Shown here piece by piece: positions 21,499 through 31,242 of a stretch of 49,866 bases of DNA. The notes beneath the pieces were generated by a model that saw only the letters and a list, made by a program, of their open reading frames with translations, was not told the DNA's origin and searched no databases. Origin of the DNA: Pyxidicoccus fallax (GTDB lineage Bacteria > Myxococcota > Myxococcia > Myxococcales > Myxococcaceae); contig NZ_JABBJJ010000049.1 of NCBI RefSeq assembly GCF_012933655.1, forward strand, positions 1 through 49,866, written 5' to 3'. How positions within the stretch are numbered: position 1 is the first letter of the stretch; each line of letters opens with the position of its first letter. A program made the translations under genes and the position numbers.

Positions 21499-24400
21499 AT
21501 GACGGCGAAGAAGGGTCGGGCGGAGAAGGCGGTCCTGTCCCGGCAGGAAATCGCGACGCGGCGCAAGGCGCTGGCGGACAAGCGGATGAAGGCTGGCTCG
21601 GGCGGTGGGATTGCCGGCCGGGCCATCACCGGTGTGTTCGTGATGGCTGCCTCGCTGCTGTCCCTGCTGGCGGTGGCGACGTTCGATGTGAAGGACCGGG
21701 TGGGCCCCGGCTTCCGCAACGCGGTGGGCCCCATGGGCCACCTCATCGCGGAGTCCCTGCGGGGCATGCTGGGCGTGTGTGCCTACCTGATTCCGGTAGG
21801 TGGCATCTACACCGCCATGGTGCTGTTCGTGGGCAACCGCGAGCGCAAGCGCGGGGCCCAGATTGTCAGCCTCTTCCTGCTGACGGCCAGCGTGTCCGTG
21901 CTGGCGCAGCTCATGTTCGGGAAGGACCGGGGCTGGGCGCATCCTCCGGGCGGCGCGCTGGGCGCCGGCCTGGGCGGCGTGATGGAGGGGATGTTCTCCA
22001 CCGTCGGCACCGTCATCCTCGTCACCGCCATCAGCGCGGCGGCGCTCATCGTGGGCACGCAGTACACCTTCCTCAAGCTCTGCTCGCTGGTGTGGGCCGG
22101 CATGTGCGTGCTGGGCGCCCGCGTGCGCGAGTCCGCGCTCGTCTTCTGGGAAGCGCAGAAGGTCGCCTACAAGGAGCGGCAGGAGCGCGCGGCGCAGGAG
22201 AAGCTGGAGGAGGCCGCCTTCCTCGCGCAGATCGAGGCGGATGAGGAGGAGCTCGCCGAGGCCGAGCGGCTGGCCGAGGAGGCCGAGGCCGCCGAGGCCG
22301 AGGCCATGGCCGAGGAGGCCGTGCGCCTGGCCAAGCAGGAGGAGAAGGAGAAGGCCGCCGCCGCCAAGCTGGCCCTCAAGGAGGCCCGCGAGCGCGAGAA
22401 GTCGGAGAAGCTGGCCGCGAGGCTCGCCCCGCGCGACGAGGAGGAGAACGACTCCCTGCCGCCGGAGGCCGCCGAGGCCGTCACCGAGAAGCCCGCCCCC
22501 AAGCGCCTGGGGCCCGGCGCGGACCCGGCCTGGGCCGCGTCGTTCCTCGCCCCCGAGCCGCGTCCCGTGCCCGCGGGCGCCGAGGCCGCGGAGCCGCCGG
22601 GTGGCCGTCGCCGCAAGACGCCCAACATCGTCACCGGTCCCACGCCCTCCACGCCCCCCGTGTCCGCCCAGGCGCTCGCCCTGGCCGCGCAGAACGCGGA
22701 GCCCGAGCCCGTGGCTCCGGCGGTGGTGCCTCCGGTGGCCGCGGCTCCCCAGCCCGTGCCCGCCGAGCCGGCCGCCATCGTCCGGGCGCCTTCCGCCGCC
22801 GCTGCCGCCGCGGCGCGCATGCCGCTCATCGTGGAGCCCAAGGCCCCGCCCAAGCCCACCGCGCCGAAGAAGAACCAGGACCAGTTCGAGTTCGTCGGCG
22901 ACCGCAAGAGCTTCTCGCTGCCGCCGCTGGACGTGCTGGAGTGCGACAAGAAGGAGCGCTCCGCGCTGGACAAGGACGCGTTCCTCACCACGGCGGAGAA
23001 GCTGCGCGCGAAGCTGGCGGACTTCGGCATCGTCGGCGAGGTGGTCGAAATCCGTCCCGGCCCCGTCGTCACCATGTACGAGTTCCTCCCGGGACCCGGC
23101 ATCAAGGTGAGCAAGATTGCGGCCCTCGCGGACGACCTCGCCATGGCCATGGAGGCCATGCGCGTGCGCATCGTCGCCCCCATCCCCGGCAAGGGCGTGG
23201 TGGGCATCGAGGTGCCCAACCGCGACCGTGAGACGGTGTACCTCAAGGAAATCGCCGAGCAGGACGCCTTCCACAAGGGGCCGAGCAAGCTCACCATGTG
23301 CGTGGGCAAGGACATCGAGGGCATGCCGTACGTCCTCGACCTGGCCAAGGCGCCGCACCTGCTCATCGCCGGTACCACGGGCTCCGGTAAGTCGGTGGCC
23401 GTGAACTCCATGATTATGAGCATCCTCCTCAAGGCCACGCCCGAGGAGGTCCGCTTCATCATGGTGGACCCGAAGATGCTGGAGCTCTCCGTCTACGAGG
23501 GCATCCCCCACCTGCTGCTGCCGGTGGTGACGGACCCGAAGAAGGCGGCGCTCGCGCTGCGCTGGGCCGTGGAGGAGATGGAGCGCCGCTACCAGATGCT
23601 GTCCGAGGCGGGCGTGCGCAACATCGCCGGCTTCAACAAGCTGGTGGAGACCTCCGCCGCCGAGGCCAAGGGCTCGGTCACCGTCGAGCCCGCGCCCAAG
23701 AAGGTCAAGCCCAAGAAGGTGCTCGTCGTCGAGGGCGAGGCGAAGCCCGTCGCCCCCGCCGACGGCCTGGGCGTGGCCGCGCCGCGCGACGACGAGGAGG
23801 ACATGCGCGAGGCGGTGGACGCCGCCGAGCCCGAGGCTCCCGAGGTGGAGGCCGAGCCCGAGGACTCCGACGAGGGGGCTCCGCTGGAGGCCGCCGGCGA
23901 CAAGCCGGAGAAGAAGGAGCTCAAGAAGCTGCCCTACATCGTCGTCATCATCGACGAGCTGGCGGACCTGATGATGGTGGCCAGCCGCGAGGTGGAGACG
24001 TACGTGGCGCGACTGGCGCAGATGGCCCGCGCGGCCGGCATCCACCTGATGGTGGCCACGCAGCGTCCGTCCACGGACGTCGTCACCGGCGTCATCAAGG
24101 CCAACTTCCCCACGCGCATCAGCTTCATGCTGCGCTCGAAGCCGGACTCGATGACGATTCTGGGCACCGTGGGCGCCGAGGCCCTGCTGGGCATGGGCGA
24201 CATGCTCATCATGCCGCCCACGAGCGCGCACCTGCAGCGCGTGCACGGCGCCTTCGTGTCGGAGAACGAAATCAAGAAGGCGGTGGACCACCTCAAGGCC
24301 CAGGGCAAGCCCGTCTACGACGAGTCCATCCTCAAGCCGCGCGAGGAGGAGGGCGAAGGTGGCGGCGGCGAGGAGGACGAGCTGTCCGACGAGCTGTACG

Positions 24401-24603
24401 ACCAGGCGCTCGCGGTGGTCGGCGAGATGCGCGCCGTCTCCATCTCCATGCTCCAGCGCAAGATGCGCATCGGCTACAACCGCGCGGCGCGCATGATTGA
24501 GCGCATGGAGCGCGACGGCGTGGTGGGCCCGGCCGACGGCGCCAAGCCCCGCGAGGTGCTCATCCGCGGCGTGGGCGACATGCCGGGCGCCGGGGCGATG
24601 TAG
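21499..24603 (+). CDS. ftsK: DNA translocase FtsK/SpoIIIE
   Basis: 1034 aa membrane-anchored ATPase that pumps DNA through the division septum and helps resolve chromosome dimers. A basic N-terminus is followed by about four membrane helices (residues 40-190), then a long linker: a Glu/Ala-rich coiled coil (about 215-320) and an Ala/Pro-rich stretch to about 450. The alpha-beta motor has Walker A GTTGSGKS at 625-632 and Walker B with D819-E820 in IVVIIDELADL. About 93 residues (719-811), very acidic and Lys/Pro-rich, separate the usual GVRNIAGFNK strand from the Walker B strand, roughly twice the normal loop. The C-terminal gamma winged helix (YDQALAVVGEMRAVSISMLQ onwards) reads KOPS-like polar sequences. 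AGAGGT precedes the ATG at 21499. Confidence 0.96.
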   Translation: MTAKKGRAEKAVLSRQEIATRRKALADKRMKAGSGGGIAGRAITGVFVMAASLLSLLAVATFDVKDRVGPGFRNAVGPMGHLIAESLRGMLGVCAYLIPVGGIYTAMVLFVGNRERKRGAQIVSLFLLTASVSVLAQLMFGKDRGWAHPPGGALGAGLGGVMEGMFSTVGTVILVTAISAAALIVGTQYTFLKLCSLVWAGMCVLGARVRESALVFWEAQKVAYKERQERAAQEKLEEAAFLAQIEADEEELAEAERLAEEAEAAEAEAMAEEAVRLAKQEEKEKAAAAKLALKEAREREKSEKLAARLAPRDEEENDSLPPEAAEAVTEKPAPKRLGPGADPAWAASFLAPEPRPVPAGAEAAEPPGGRRRKTPNIVTGPTPSTPPVSAQALALAAQNAEPEPVAPAVVPPVAAAPQPVPAEPAAIVRAPSAAAAAAARMPLIVEPKAPPKPTAPKKNQDQFEFVGDRKSFSLPPLDVLECDKKERSALDKDAFLTTAEKLRAKLADFGIVGEVVEIRPGPVVTMYEFLPGPGIKVSKIAALADDLAMAMEAMRVRIVAPIPGKGVVGIEVPNRDRETVYLKEIAEQDAFHKGPSKLTMCVGKDIEGMPYVLDLAKAPHLLIAGTTGSGKSVAVNSMIMSILLKATPEEVRFIMVDPKMLELSVYEGIPHLLLPVVTDPKKAALALRWAVEEMERRYQMLSEAGVRNIAGFNKLVETSAAEAKGSVTVEPAPKKVKPKKVLVVEGEAKPVAPADGLGVAAPRDDEEDMREAVDAAEPEAPEVEAEPEDSDEGAPLEAAGDKPEKKELKKLPYIVVIIDELADLMMVASREVETYVARLAQMARAAGIHLMVATQRPSTDVVTGVIKANFPTRISFMLRSKPDSMTILGTVGAEALLGMGDMLIMPPTSAHLQRVHGAFVSENEIKKAVDHLKAQGKPVYDESILKPREEEGEGGGGEEDELSDELYDQALAVVGEMRAVSISMLQRKMRIGYNRAARMIERMERDGVVGPADGAKPREVLIRGVGDMPGAGAM

Positions 24604-24660
24604 GGCCAGGGGGGCCACGTCCCGGGAACGGGCGTGGTGCCTCGGATGGTTCTTCCTGAC

Positions 24661-24700
24661 GGGGGCGCTTCGGCCAGGCCGGGCGCCCCCGCCTCTTTTT
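24661..24700 (+). terminator. Rho-independent terminator after ftsK
   Basis: GGGGGCGC at 24661-24668 pairs perfectly with GCGCCCCC at 24683-24690, with an inner CGG/CCG helix, and is followed by GCCTCTTTTT. This is the only hairpin in the window with a proper T tract. A second hairpin at 24615-24637 (CCACG-CCC/GGG-CGTGG) precedes it. Confidence 0.8.
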
Positions 24701-24719
24701 CAGACGAGGCGCATGCCGA

Positions 24720-25004
24720 ATGATTGTCGCCATCTCCCGCTTCCGCCCCGCGCCCGAGGACGCGGACCGCCTGGTCGCCCGCTTCCAGGAGCGCACCCGG
24801 CGCGTGGACGCGTACGAGGGCTTCCTGGGCCTGGAGGTGCTGCGCTCCTTCGAGCGCTCGCCGGAGCTGCTGCTGGTGACGCGGTGGCGTGACAGGGAGT
24901 CCATGCGTGCCTACTTCCAGTCGGAGGACTTCCGTCGCGCGAAGGAGGCCAGCGCCGAGCAGGAGGGCGCCACCTTCGCCATCTACGAGGTGGTGGGCAC
25001 TTGA
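24720..25004 (+). CDS. Antibiotic biosynthesis monooxygenase (ABM) domain protein
   Basis: 94 aa, one ABM ferredoxin-like barrel domain. The pattern MIVAISRFRPAPEDADRLV, then GFLGLEVLRS, LLLVTRWRDRESMRAYF and a closing strand fits the family. ABM proteins are dimers that may act as cofactor-free monooxygenases, heme-degrading enzymes (HmoA/IsdG type) or simply binding proteins; nothing here decides which. The Asn, Trp and His triad of IsdG is not evident, although a Trp is present. It begins just after the ftsK terminator and ends 51 bases before the RNA methyltransferase gene. Confidence 0.85.
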   Translation: MIVAISRFRPAPEDADRLVARFQERTRRVDAYEGFLGLEVLRSFERSPELLLVTRWRDRESMRAYFQSEDFRRAKEASAEQEGATFAIYEVVGT

Positions 25005-25055
25005 TGCGCGTTGCTGGTTCCCAAGCGGCCTCCCGTCGTCTATGGGCGGTGTCCC

Positions 25056-26285
25056 ATGGCTGAACGCATTGCCCTCTTCGCCACCGCCGCCCGCGGCACC
25101 GAGGACCTCCTCGCCGACGAGCTGAAGGAACTCGGCGCCCGCCGCATCCGCCAGGACCGCGGCGGCGTGCGCTTCATGGCCACGCTCGACGAGGCGCTGA
25201 TGGTGTGCCTCTGGTCGCGCATCGCCATGCGCGTGCTCTACCCGCTGGGCGCCTTCGAGGCACACGGCGCGGACGGACTCTACGAGGCCGCCGCCAGCAT
25301 CCCCTGGGAGGAACACCTCACGCCGGACACCACCTTCGCGGTGGATGCCACGCTGAAGGACAGCGAGCACACGCACTCGGGCTTCGTGGCGCTGAAGGTG
25401 AAGGACGCCATCGTCGACCGCATCCGCGACGTGGAAGGCGCCCGGCCGGACGTGAGCACGAGAGACCCCGACGTCCGCGTGGTGGCCCACCTGGCGCGCG
25501 ACACGCTGTCGCTCTCGTTGGACCTGTGCGGCGAGCCCCTGCACCGCCGGGGCTACCGCGTGCGCCCCACCCCCGCGCCGCTGAAGGAGACGCTGGCCGC
25601 GGCCCTCCTGCGCGCCGCCAGCTACACCGGCGAGGAGGCGCTGGTGGACCCGATGTGTGGCTCCGGCACGCTGCTCATCGAGGCGGGCCTCATCGCGCGC
25701 AAGCGCGCCCCCGGCCTCAGCCGCGACTTCGCGGTGGAGCGCTGGCCGGAACTGGGGACGCGGGCGCGCGAGCTGCTCACGGACATGCGCGCGGACGCCC
25801 GGCGCAACGAGCGGAGGGTGACGGTGCCGCTCCTGGGCGTCGACAAGGACCCCGAGGCCCTGGAGGCCGCCAGCCGCAACGTGCGCGCGGCGAAGCTGTC
25901 GGAGGAAATCCAGCTCATCGAGGGCGACGCGACGAAGCTGCCTCCCCTGCCCGCCCCGGGCGGCCTCATCATCACCAACCCGCCTTATGGAGACCGGCTG
26001 GGCTCGGGTGGGCAGAAGGGCATGAAGAGCTTCTACTTCAAGCTGGGCGAGTCGCTGCGCGTGCCGGGCTGGCGCGTCTGGGTGCTCTCCGGCAACCCGG
26101 CCTTCGAGAGCGCCTTCCACGCGCGCCCCTCCGCGCGGCGGGACATGTGGAACGGCCCCATCGCCTGCACGCTCCTGGGCTACCGGCCCGCGGGCGGCGG
26201 CTCAGAAGCGCCGCTCGGTGTGCCGCATGAGCCGGCCGATGTTGCCCCGGTGCGTCCACAGCATGAGGGCGAAGAGGACGGCTGA
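25056..26285 (+). CDS. THUMP-domain class I SAM RNA methyltransferase (RlmL N-terminal type)
   Basis: 409 aa from the ATG at 25056; an upstream TTG at 25011 would only add an atypical prefix. Residues 1-160 form a ferredoxin-like plus THUMP RNA-binding region. The UPF0020/Rossmann methyltransferase follows, with DPMCGSGTLLIEAG (SAM loop) and the N2-guanine methyltransferase motif NPPYGDR. This matches the N-terminal half of E. coli RlmL, which makes m2G2445 in 23S rRNA; the RlmK half is absent, as in many bacteria. A tRNA target is the alternative. The last 28 codons lie antisense to the 3' end of plsY and look low in information, so the tail may be a by-product of stop-codon drift. Confidence 0.88.
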   Translation: MAERIALFATAARGTEDLLADELKELGARRIRQDRGGVRFMATLDEALMVCLWSRIAMRVLYPLGAFEAHGADGLYEAAASIPWEEHLTPDTTFAVDATLKDSEHTHSGFVALKVKDAIVDRIRDVEGARPDVSTRDPDVRVVAHLARDTLSLSLDLCGEPLHRRGYRVRPTPAPLKETLAAALLRAASYTGEEALVDPMCGSGTLLIEAGLIARKRAPGLSRDFAVERWPELGTRARELLTDMRADARRNERRVTVPLLGVDKDPEALEAASRNVRAAKLSEEIQLIEGDATKLPPLPAPGGLIITNPPYGDRLGSGGQKGMKSFYFKLGESLRVPGWRVWVLSGNPAFESAFHARPSARRDMWNGPIACTLLGYRPAGGGSEAPLGVPHEPADVAPVRPQHEGEEDG

Positions 26286-26780
26286 GAGGCCCGCGTACTC
26301 CGTGGCGCGGGCGGTGAGCGCTGACGTGCCCACCGCCGTGGCCCCCGCCGCCAGCGAGCCCAGGGAGCTGACCCGCCACACCGCGAGGATGGCGGCGTAC
26401 ACCAGCGCCCCGGCCAGCGCCGCCTCGGGCACCAGCACCAGCAGCACGCCCAGCGCGGTGGCCACGCCCTTGCCGCCCTGCAGCTTCAGCCACACCGGGT
26501 AGACGTGGCCCAGCACCGAGGCCAGGCCCACCAGCACGTGCGCCAGGGGCTGTCCCGGCAACAGGCGCATCGCCAGCGCCACCGGCAGCGCGCCCTTGAG
26601 CGCGTCCAGCAGCAGCACCACCGCGCCCAGCTTCTTGCCCGCCACGCGGGTGACGTTGGTGGCGCCGATGTTGCCGCTGCCCTGCTGGCGCACGTCCACG
26701 CCACGCAGCCACCGCGTCAGCAACACACCGAAGGGAATGGAGCCGGCGAGGTAGCCCAGCAGGACGAGCGCGGATGGCAC
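26202..26780 (-). CDS. plsY: Glycerol-3-phosphate acyltransferase PlsY
   Basis: 192 aa integral membrane enzyme that transfers an acyl group from acyl-phosphate to glycerol-3-phosphate, the first step of phospholipid synthesis in most bacteria. The three family motifs are present: GSIPFG (residues 12-17), GSGNIGATNVTRV (phosphate-binding loop) and the third motif near KLQGGKGVATALG. Five hydrophobic segments are visible. A PlsX to supply acyl-phosphate is not in the window. It is downstream of a DUF2752 gene by 10 bases, so the two share a message. Its 3' end overlaps the RNA methyltransferase gene on the other strand by 84 bases. Confidence 0.95.
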   Translation of the reverse strand: MPSALVLLGYLAGSIPFGVLLTRWLRGVDVRQQGSGNIGATNVTRVAGKKLGAVVLLLDALKGALPVALAMRLLPGQPLAHVLVGLASVLGHVYPVWLKLQGGKGVATALGVLLVLVPEAALAGALVYAAILAVWRVSSLGSLAAGATAVGTSALTARATEYAGLSAVLFALMLWTHRGNIGRLMRHTERRF

Positions 26781-26790
26781 GAGGCACAGG

Positions 26791-27222
26791 CTACAGCAGC
26801 AGGTGGGGGAAGCGCGTCTTCACCACCACCCACGCGTAGTTGACGAGGATGAGCACGGGCAGCGTCACGCGCAGCACGCCCCACTCCCAGGGGGACAGGA
26901 TGATTTCCGGGATGGGCATGGCGAAGACCAGGTGCAGCACCATGGCCACCGCCAGGAGGGCGAAGACGATGGCGCCCACCGTCCCCAAGGGGTTGGCGTC
27001 CCAGGCGCCAGCGAAGTTGAGGTGGGACACCCGGTCCGCCACCCGCGTCAGCCCGCAGCCGAGGCAGGGCCAGCCCGTCTGCTCGCGCAGCACGCAGCCC
27101 CAGAAGGGGATGATGCGCGCCACCGGGATGTAGCGGGCCACGAGCAGGCCCACGACGCCGATGATGCCCAGGACGTCCACGGTGCCGAGCCGGCGGTTTC
27201 GGGGAGGGATGAGGACCTTCAT
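26791..27222 (-). CDS. DUF2752 family membrane protein
   Basis: 143 aa. The diagnostic segment is GWPCLGCGLTRVADRV, the conserved C-x-x-CG[LM]TR core of DUF2752, followed by NFAGAWDANPLG. Three or four transmembrane helices are predicted by eye, near residues 17-33, 78-100, 105-120 and 124-140. The function of the family is unknown; the conserved Cys pair next to a membrane face suggests metal or thiol chemistry, but this is inference. It precedes plsY in a two-gene operon and is divergent from the DUF4920 gene. Confidence 0.85.
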   Translation of the reverse strand: MKVLIPPRNRRLGTVDVLGIIGVVGLLVARYIPVARIIPFWGCVLREQTGWPCLGCGLTRVADRVSHLNFAGAWDANPLGTVGAIVFALLAVAMVLHLVFAMPIPEIILSPWEWGVLRVTLPVLILVNYAWVVVKTRFPHLLL

Positions 27223-27273
27223 GCGCGCCTCACCGGGATGTGGGAGACAGAGGGCAGTCTAGTACGGACGGCG

Positions 27274-27289
27274 GCTTGCCGGGGCAAGC
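27274..27289. promoter_or_regulatory. 16-bp near-palindrome in divergent promoter region
   Basis: GCTTGCC and GGCAAGC separated by two G residues, in the 90-base gap between the divergent DUF2752 and DUF4920 genes. The symmetry and position fit an operator for a dimeric regulator acting on both; no regulator gene is nearby. Confidence 0.4.
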
Positions 27290-27312
27290 ACTTCTGGCTA
27301 AGCGTACGGGGC

Positions 27313-27912
27313 ATGAACACGCTCCGCACGTCCCTGATGCTGCTGGTCGCCGTTCCCCTGGTCGCGCTCGCGGGTGACAAGACGCCCGCCAAGGCTGGCA
27401 AGGCCGCCGAGGCCGACTGCCACCACCCGCCCGCGCCCCAGGCCGCCAAGGCCGAGACGCCCGCGGCGAAGGCGGGCACCCCGGCCGCCGCGCCGGCCCC
27501 CGCCCCTGCCCAGGACGGCTGGAAGCTCACCCGGGGCGAGCCCATCAAGGGCACCCAGGCCCTGAAGCTCGCGGACGTGCTCGCGAAGCCCCAGGCGCAC
27601 GACGGGAAGTCGGTGCTCGTCGAGGGCACGGTGCGCAAGGCGTGCGAGCGCAAGGGCTGCTGGATGGAGCTGGCCTCGGACACGAAGGACAAGAGCCCGG
27701 GCGTGCGCGTGACGTTCAAGGACTACGGCTTCTTCGTCCCGCTGGACTCGGCCGGCTCGCAGGCGCGCGTGGAGGGCGTGCTGAAGGTGGCCGAGCTGAG
27801 CGACAGCCGCGCCCAGCACTACGAGTCCGAGGGCGCCATCGTCCCGCGCGGCGCGGACGGCAAGCCGCGCGAGGTGCAGCTGGTGGCCACGGGCGTCGAG
27901 CTGCGCCGCTGA
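27313..27912 (+). CDS. Secreted DUF4920 domain protein
   Basis: 199 aa from the ATG at 27313 (an upstream open frame is antisense to DUF2752). Residues 1-20 are a Sec signal peptide ending in ALA. A linker of about 45 residues rich in Ala and Pro holds the tract DCHHPP, a possible metal ligand. The rest is a DUF4920 domain: VLVEGTVRKACERKGCWMEL with C111 and C116, then RVTFKDYGFFVPLDSAG. This is an OB-fold-like family in secreted bacterial proteins, sometimes linked to redox or metal processes. The function is unknown. The next gene starts 4 bases after its stop, indicating translational coupling. Confidence 0.85.
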   Translation: MNTLRTSLMLLVAVPLVALAGDKTPAKAGKAAEADCHHPPAPQAAKAETPAAKAGTPAAAPAPAPAQDGWKLTRGEPIKGTQALKLADVLAKPQAHDGKSVLVEGTVRKACERKGCWMELASDTKDKSPGVRVTFKDYGFFVPLDSAGSQARVEGVLKVAELSDSRAQHYESEGAIVPRGADGKPREVQLVATGVELRR

Positions 27913-27916
27913 CATC

Positions 27917-28525
27917 ATGGCGCGAAGCTTCAGCATGCGAGGCGTGCAGGGCGCGGCGGACCGCGCCGTCCAGCACGCCCGCGCGTGGCTCCTGGAAACC
28001 GAGCCGGGCTCCCGCGTGCACGACGTGCAGGAGGACCCGCGCTTCCAGCACCGGGGCGTGGACCTGCTCTGGGAGCTGCCCTCGGGAGAGGTGCGCGGCA
28101 TCGAGGTGAAGGGCGACCGCAACGCCACCCGCCGCCGCTACTTCTTCGAGCTGGTGTCCAACCTGGAGAAGGACACCCCGGGCTGCTTTCTCTACAGCGG
28201 CGCGGACCTGCTCATCTACGTCTTCCTCTCGCAGGGCGAGCTGCACGTGCTGCCCATGCGCGCCACGCGGGAGTGGTTCCTCCCCCGCGCGAAGGAGTAC
28301 CCCCTCAAGCACGCCTTCACGCAGACGGGCGCCATCCGCTACACGACGGTGGGCGCGGTGGTGTCCGTGCGCGACGTGTCGGAAGGGGTGCCCGGCGTCC
28401 TCCGCGTGCCGCTCAAGCGCAAGGCCGGCGGCGAGGCGGAGGAAGGCGCTTCCGTGATGGAGCCCCCGCCTCCCATGGCCACCGAGGCCAAGGACGAGGC
28501 CGGCGGCCCGGACGGGCTGGGCTGA
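27917..28525 (+). CDS. PD-(D/E)XK nuclease-like hypothetical protein
   Basis: 202 aa; not a family I can name. The core fits a restriction-endonuclease-like fold: helix (GAADRAVQHARAWLLE), strand with D49 in HRGVDLLWE, strand with E63 and K65 in RGIEVKGDRNA, then a basic stretch TRRRYFFELVSN. The D-x13-E-x-K spacing is that of an active PD-(D/E)XK site. The following part has strands LLIYVFLSQGELHVLPM, also seen in proteins that protect or repair nucleic acid. The last 50 residues are a Pro/Ala/Glu tail. No methyltransferase or helicase partner is adjacent. It starts 4 bases after the DUF4920 gene; the pairing of a secreted and a cytoplasmic protein is unexplained. Confidence 0.75.
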   Translation: MARSFSMRGVQGAADRAVQHARAWLLETEPGSRVHDVQEDPRFQHRGVDLLWELPSGEVRGIEVKGDRNATRRRYFFELVSNLEKDTPGCFLYSGADLLIYVFLSQGELHVLPMRATREWFLPRAKEYPLKHAFTQTGAIRYTTVGAVVSVRDVSEGVPGVLRVPLKRKAGGEAEEGASVMEPPPPMATEAKDEAGGPDGLG

Positions 28526-28558
28526 GCGGCGCGGGAGGTGCCTCCTTTCCGCGCCGCT
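28525..28558. terminator. 10-bp stem-loop between convergent genes
   Basis: AGCGGCGCGG at 28525-28534 pairs perfectly with CCGCGCCGCT at 28549-28558; an inner GAGG/CCTC pairing shortens the loop. It starts at the stop codon of the nuclease-like gene and faces the 3' end of the opposing gene. There is no T tract, so a bidirectional, possibly Rho-assisted, terminator is proposed. Confidence 0.6.
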
Positions 28559-28573
28559 GTCCCTCGCGGTGCC

Positions 28574-29491
28574 TCAGCGACCGTGCTGATGACGCCGGTG
28601 GCCCGGGTGCATCTTGTCGTGCGTCGCCTCCAGGCGCGCCGAGATGGTCATCAGCTCCAGGAGCGCTTCCCGGTCGTTCTGGGCCTTGTAGACGTGCTCC
28701 AGGCGCGGAACGAGGTCGAGCGCCAGGTGGATGTCATTGGCCTTCTCGGCCTGGTCCAGCAGGGTGCGGGCGGCCGCGGCGGCCCGGCCATGCGCCTTCA
28801 CGTGGATGAGGCCATCCACGGCGAGCAGCCGGGAGATGGGCGCGCGCTGGGTGTCCTCGGTGAACTTCACCAGCTCGTCGGTGGCCGCATCCACCTCGCC
28901 GCGGGCCGCGCGCACCATGGCCTTGGCGATGCCCTTGCGGTCCGGCAGGAGGAACTCCTCGAGGTCGGCGAAGGCCTCCGCGTGGGCGGTGTGGCCCGAG
29001 GACGCCAGCGCCTCGGCGAGGCTGTCGAACACCTCGGCCTGCTTCTCCGTGAAGGGCGCGAGCGCCTCGCGCATGAAGCGCTCCTGCGGGGCGCCCTTCT
29101 CGTCCAGGGGCATGCGCGCGCGCACGGCGTTCATCTTCTCGAAGGCCTCCGCCACCGGCGCGTCCTGCTTGCCGTTGAGCAGATGCGCCAGCGCGCTCAT
29201 GAGGCCGTTGAGCGTCTCGGCCATCTCCATGGGGGCCACCCGGTCCGGCAGCCAGCGGCGCCACAGCTCCACGGCCGCCGCCACGGCGAAGTCCTTGAAG
29301 GGACCGGTGCCCTTCCACTTCTCCCGCCACTGCTGGGCGATGCCCAGCGGGAAGGACGTCTCCGCCAGCTTCCGGAACTCTTCCTCGTTCACCGGAAGTC
29401 CGTAGTGGCCGAGCGTCCCCAGCAGGGCCTCCGTCGGGTACTCCTTCAGGCCCTTCTGCTGCCACGCCTTGTCCACGCGCTGCGTGCTCAC
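28574..29491 (-). CDS. Helical conserved hypothetical protein
   Basis: 305 aa, cytoplasmic, family not recognised. Almost entirely amphipathic helices; residues 170-300 carry an Ala-rich pattern (AMVRAARGEVDAATDELVKF, AAAARTLLDQAEKANDIHLA) reminiscent of TPR or other helical repeats. The C-terminus ends in a His-rich motif (HPGHRRHQHGR), which could bind metal. It is the downstream partner of the radical SAM gene on the same strand, 93 bases away. No function is proposed. Confidence 0.78.
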   Translation of the reverse strand: MSTQRVDKAWQQKGLKEYPTEALLGTLGHYGLPVNEEEFRKLAETSFPLGIAQQWREKWKGTGPFKDFAVAAAVELWRRWLPDRVAPMEMAETLNGLMSALAHLLNGKQDAPVAEAFEKMNAVRARMPLDEKGAPQERFMREALAPFTEKQAEVFDSLAEALASSGHTAHAEAFADLEEFLLPDRKGIAKAMVRAARGEVDAATDELVKFTEDTQRAPISRLLAVDGLIHVKAHGRAAAAARTLLDQAEKANDIHLALDLVPRLEHVYKAQNDREALLELMTISARLEATHDKMHPGHRRHQHGR

Positions 29492-29584
29492 ACGATTCTC
29501 CGCTGCCTGGGACGCCGGCCATCGGCGTCAGCGGCCTTCTAGCGGAAGCCGGGCCGGTCGTGCACCGTCACGTCGCGGCTCGCG

Positions 29585-31162
<1,578 letters not shown>

Positions 31163-31210
31163 CGAGGCCCCGGTCAGCCACTCCCGAAGGAGGGCCGCCG
31201 GGGCCGCGAG

Positions 31211-31230
31211 GCGCCACCCGGGGGTGGCGC
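31211..31230 (-). terminator. Stem-loop after the receptor-lipoprotein operon
   Basis: GCGCCACC at 31211-31218 pairs perfectly with GGTGGCGC at 31223-31230 around CGGG, 13 bases after the stop of the lipoprotein gene. There is no T tract. Confidence 0.55.
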
Positions 31231-31242
31231 GCTACCTACGAT

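Noticed and set aside
21466..24618. A 1050-codon open frame antisense to ftsK
   Set aside because: GC-rich coding DNA commonly leaves long open frames on the other strand. Its translation is a low-complexity run of Gly, His, Leu, Arg and Val with no domain, while the plus strand gives a complete FtsK.
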